Assembly: GCA_023417265.1 (NCBI GenBank) | Contig: JAEZFY010000145.1 | Location: 1-16,714 of the forward strand | DNA length: 16,714 nucleotides | Direction of reading: 5' to 3' | DNA from: Actinomycetes bacterium | GTDB lineage: Bacteria; Actinomycetota; Acidimicrobiia; Acidimicrobiales; Ilumatobacteraceae | Part shown: positions 15,743-16,714 of the stretch, one piece after another | How positions within the stretch are numbered: position 1 is the first letter of the stretch | Layout of the letters: each line of letters begins with the position of its first letter | Notes under the pieces: model-generated | Seen by the model: the letters and a program-made list of their open reading frames with translations, nothing else | What the model was told of the DNA's origin: nothing | Database searches by the model: none | Program-made: the position numbers and the translations under genes

Positions 15743-16531
15743 CTAGCCGGGAGCGGTCCAGATCACCGGGAACAAGGGGTGCTCGAGCGGTGCCCCCGCG
15801 GGCAGTTCGTCGGCGAGACCCGGGAACGGCGGCGAGGTCGCCCACGGTCGCGGGGCGTGGGTCATGTCGTCACCGATCCAACGCAACGACAGGACGCGCC
15901 GCCGGGACGCCCCGGGCACGCCGCCCGAGCCGTGCAGGGCGAGCATGTGGAAGCACACCGCGTCACCCGGTTCGAGCTCCCAGGCGAGGATCCGCGGGTC
16001 GTCGTCGGCGATCGTGGGCTGTTCGGCGAGGGCGCCTTCCGGGAACCACTTGGCTCGGCCGTCGAGGAACGTGCGCGGCATGAACCACGGTCCGCGGTGC
16101 GACCCGGCGAGGACCTCGAGCGTCGATGCGCGGGGCACCGGGTCGACCGGGATCCACATGCTGACGTTCTGGGTCCCGTCGACGTTGTAGTAGGGGAGGT
16201 CCTGGTGCCACGGCGTGCGCTGGCGGGTACCCGGCTCCTTGACGAGCACGTGGTCGTGGTAGAAGCGCACCGTTGTCGCCCCCATCAGCGCACCGGCGAT
16301 CGCCGCCGCCGGGGTGCCGCGCACGAAGCGCTCGATCTCGGGAATCCGCTGCCACGAGCAGAAGTCCTCGACGAAGGCTGCGTCGTCGCCCGGCGAGGCG
16401 CGCTTGGCGAGCGGTGACAGGTCGGCCAGGTTGGCGTCGATCGCCTGCCGGGCGAGCTCGATCTGCTCATCGGTGAACGCCCCGCGCACACAGACGGCCC
16501 CGTCCCGGAGATACTCCCCCTCGACCCGCAT
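15743..16531 (-). CDS. Phytanoyl-CoA dioxygenase (PhyH) family oxygenase
   Basis: Non-heme iron, 2-oxoglutarate-dependent oxygenase of the PhyH family, 262 residues. The metal motif His109-Gln-Asp111 sits in TPWHQDLPYY and the distal ligand is probably His200 in LALHGSGG. Arg residues at 210-212 (SRRRVLSLRW) are placed to bind 2-oxoglutarate. The N-terminus YLRDGAVCVRGAFTDEQI is the usual family opening, so I start at ATG 16531. A TTG at 16630 would add 33 residues but lies inside the HspR-like operator and has no ribosome site. No clear Shine-Dalgarno precedes 16531 either. The substrate is unknown: relatives hydroxylate acyl-CoAs, compatible solutes or secondary metabolites. It is divergent from clpB. 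Confidence 0.85.
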   Translation of the reverse strand: MRVEGEYLRDGAVCVRGAFTDEQIELARQAIDANLADLSPLAKRASPGDDAAFVEDFCSWQRIPEIERFVRGTPAAAIAGALMGATTVRFYHDHVLVKEPGTRQRTPWHQDLPYYNVDGTQNVSMWIPVDPVPRASTLEVLAGSHRGPWFMPRTFLDGRAKWFPEGALAEQPTIADDDPRILAWELEPGDAVCFHMLALHGSGGVPGASRRRVLSLRWIGDDMTHAPRPWATSPPFPGLADELPAGAPLEHPLFPVIWTAPG

Positions 16532-16610
16532 CCCGACAGCGTCGCGCGCGAGCGCTCGGCCACGCCTATCGCGATCCTGGAGAATCGCATCGGCGTCGTG
16601 TTGTAGAAAA

Positions 16611-16631
16611 GTTGAGTCGAGTCGTATCAAG
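16611..16631. promoter_or_regulatory. HAIR-like HspR operator upstream of clpB
   Basis: GTTGAGT-N7-TATCAAG matches the HspR-associated inverted repeat CTTGAGT-N7-ACTCAAG at 11 of 14 positions with the exact 7-bp spacer. It ends 28 bases before the clpB ATG and lies within the divergent phyH/clpB region. HspR is known to repress dnaK and clpB in Streptomyces and Mycobacterium, so repression of clpB until heat stress is a well-founded inference. A further half-site CTTGA follows at 16633-16637. Confidence 0.6.
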
Positions 16632-16647
16632 TCTTGACGGACTGCGC

Positions 16648-16653
16648 TAGCCT
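16648..16653 (+). promoter_or_regulatory. Leaderless-type -10 box of clpB
   Basis: TAGCCT fits TANNNT and predicts +1 at 16660, the A of the clpB ATG. No ribosome site precedes the start. TTGACG at 16634-16639 resembles a -35 box but is only 8 bases away, so the real -35 region would overlap the HAIR-like operator. Confidence 0.45.
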
Positions 16654-16659
16654 GTGGAT

Positions 16660-16714
16660 ATGGCGCTCGATCCGAAGAAGTGGACGGTCAAGACTCAGGA
16701 GGCGTTCGCGGCCG
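16660..16714 (+). CDS. clpB: ATP-dependent disaggregase ClpB, N-terminal fragment
   Basis: Only the first 18 codons are in the window, cut by the right edge. The reading MALDPKKWTVKTQEAFAA fits the start of ClpB/Hsp104-type chaperones, whose N-terminal repeat domain opens with F/W-T-K-(A/S/T)-QEA. ClpB works with DnaK to resolubilise aggregated protein in the cytoplasm. Identification from so few residues would be weak alone; the HspR-like operator directly upstream strengthens it. ClpC/ClpA N-termini are the main alternative. Confidence 0.7.
   Translation, partial: MALDPKKWTVKTQEAFAA

Noticed and set aside
16532..16630. TTG start 33 codons upstream for the PhyH-family gene
   Set aside because: The extra residues lie across the HAIR-like operator, have no ribosome site, and precede the usual start of the family.
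16634..16662. TTGACG paired with GATATG as a 17-bp-spaced promoter for clpB
   Set aside because: The -10 would overlap the ATG and start transcription inside the coding sequence, removing the clpB N-terminus.

Overview
The window is very GC-rich and densely packed. Genes overlap by 4 bp at stop/start junctions, GTG and TTG starts are common, and several genes seem to begin leaderless at a TANNNT -10 box. This points to an actinobacterium. The long low-complexity acidic linker of the binding lipoprotein and the fatty-acid/Liv gene set would fit an Acidimicrobiia-like lineage, but that placement is inference. The window opens on a run of ten C (possible contig edge) and closes inside the first codons of clpB.

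Left arm (34-5677, minus strand): an operon read fadD-like acyl-CoA ligase -> livH -> livM -> livK-type binding lipoprotein. It is a branched-chain-amino-acid-type (HAAT) ABC importer with an AMP-forming acyl-CoA synthetase as first cistron. The ligase/livH junction overlaps by 4 bp and livH/livM are 1 bp apart. The two ATPase genes (livG, livF) are not in view. Divergent from it, across a 188-bp control region with iterated CGATGTG repeats, is a DmdC/FadE5-type acyl-CoA dehydrogenase (5866-7665). Together these suggest uptake, CoA activation and first oxidation of a carboxylic acid.

Centre (7728-13734, plus strand): a complete seven-gene Mrp/Mnh multisubunit cation/proton antiporter operon, mrpABCDEFG, with stop/start overlaps at most junctions. 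A promoter-like box and a 7-bp inverted repeat lie at its head. It should exchange Na+ (or K+) for H+ and support pH and salt homeostasis.

Right part: a small predicted lipoprotein of unknown function, with its own promoter overlapping the mrpG stop codon, overlaps an MFS-type transporter by 11 bp. A hairpin separates this pair from a convergent phytanoyl-CoA dioxygenase-family oxygenase. The last 128 bp before clpB carry a close match to the HspR operator (HAIR), directly upstream of a leaderless-type clpB start.

I found no mobile element, CRISPR array, tRNA or rRNA, and no intergenic gap longer than 188 bp. Most of the window is recognisable metabolism and transport. The less ordinary content is in the short control regions and in the unassigned lipoprotein/MFS pair. 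I see no clear evidence of a wholly new system.
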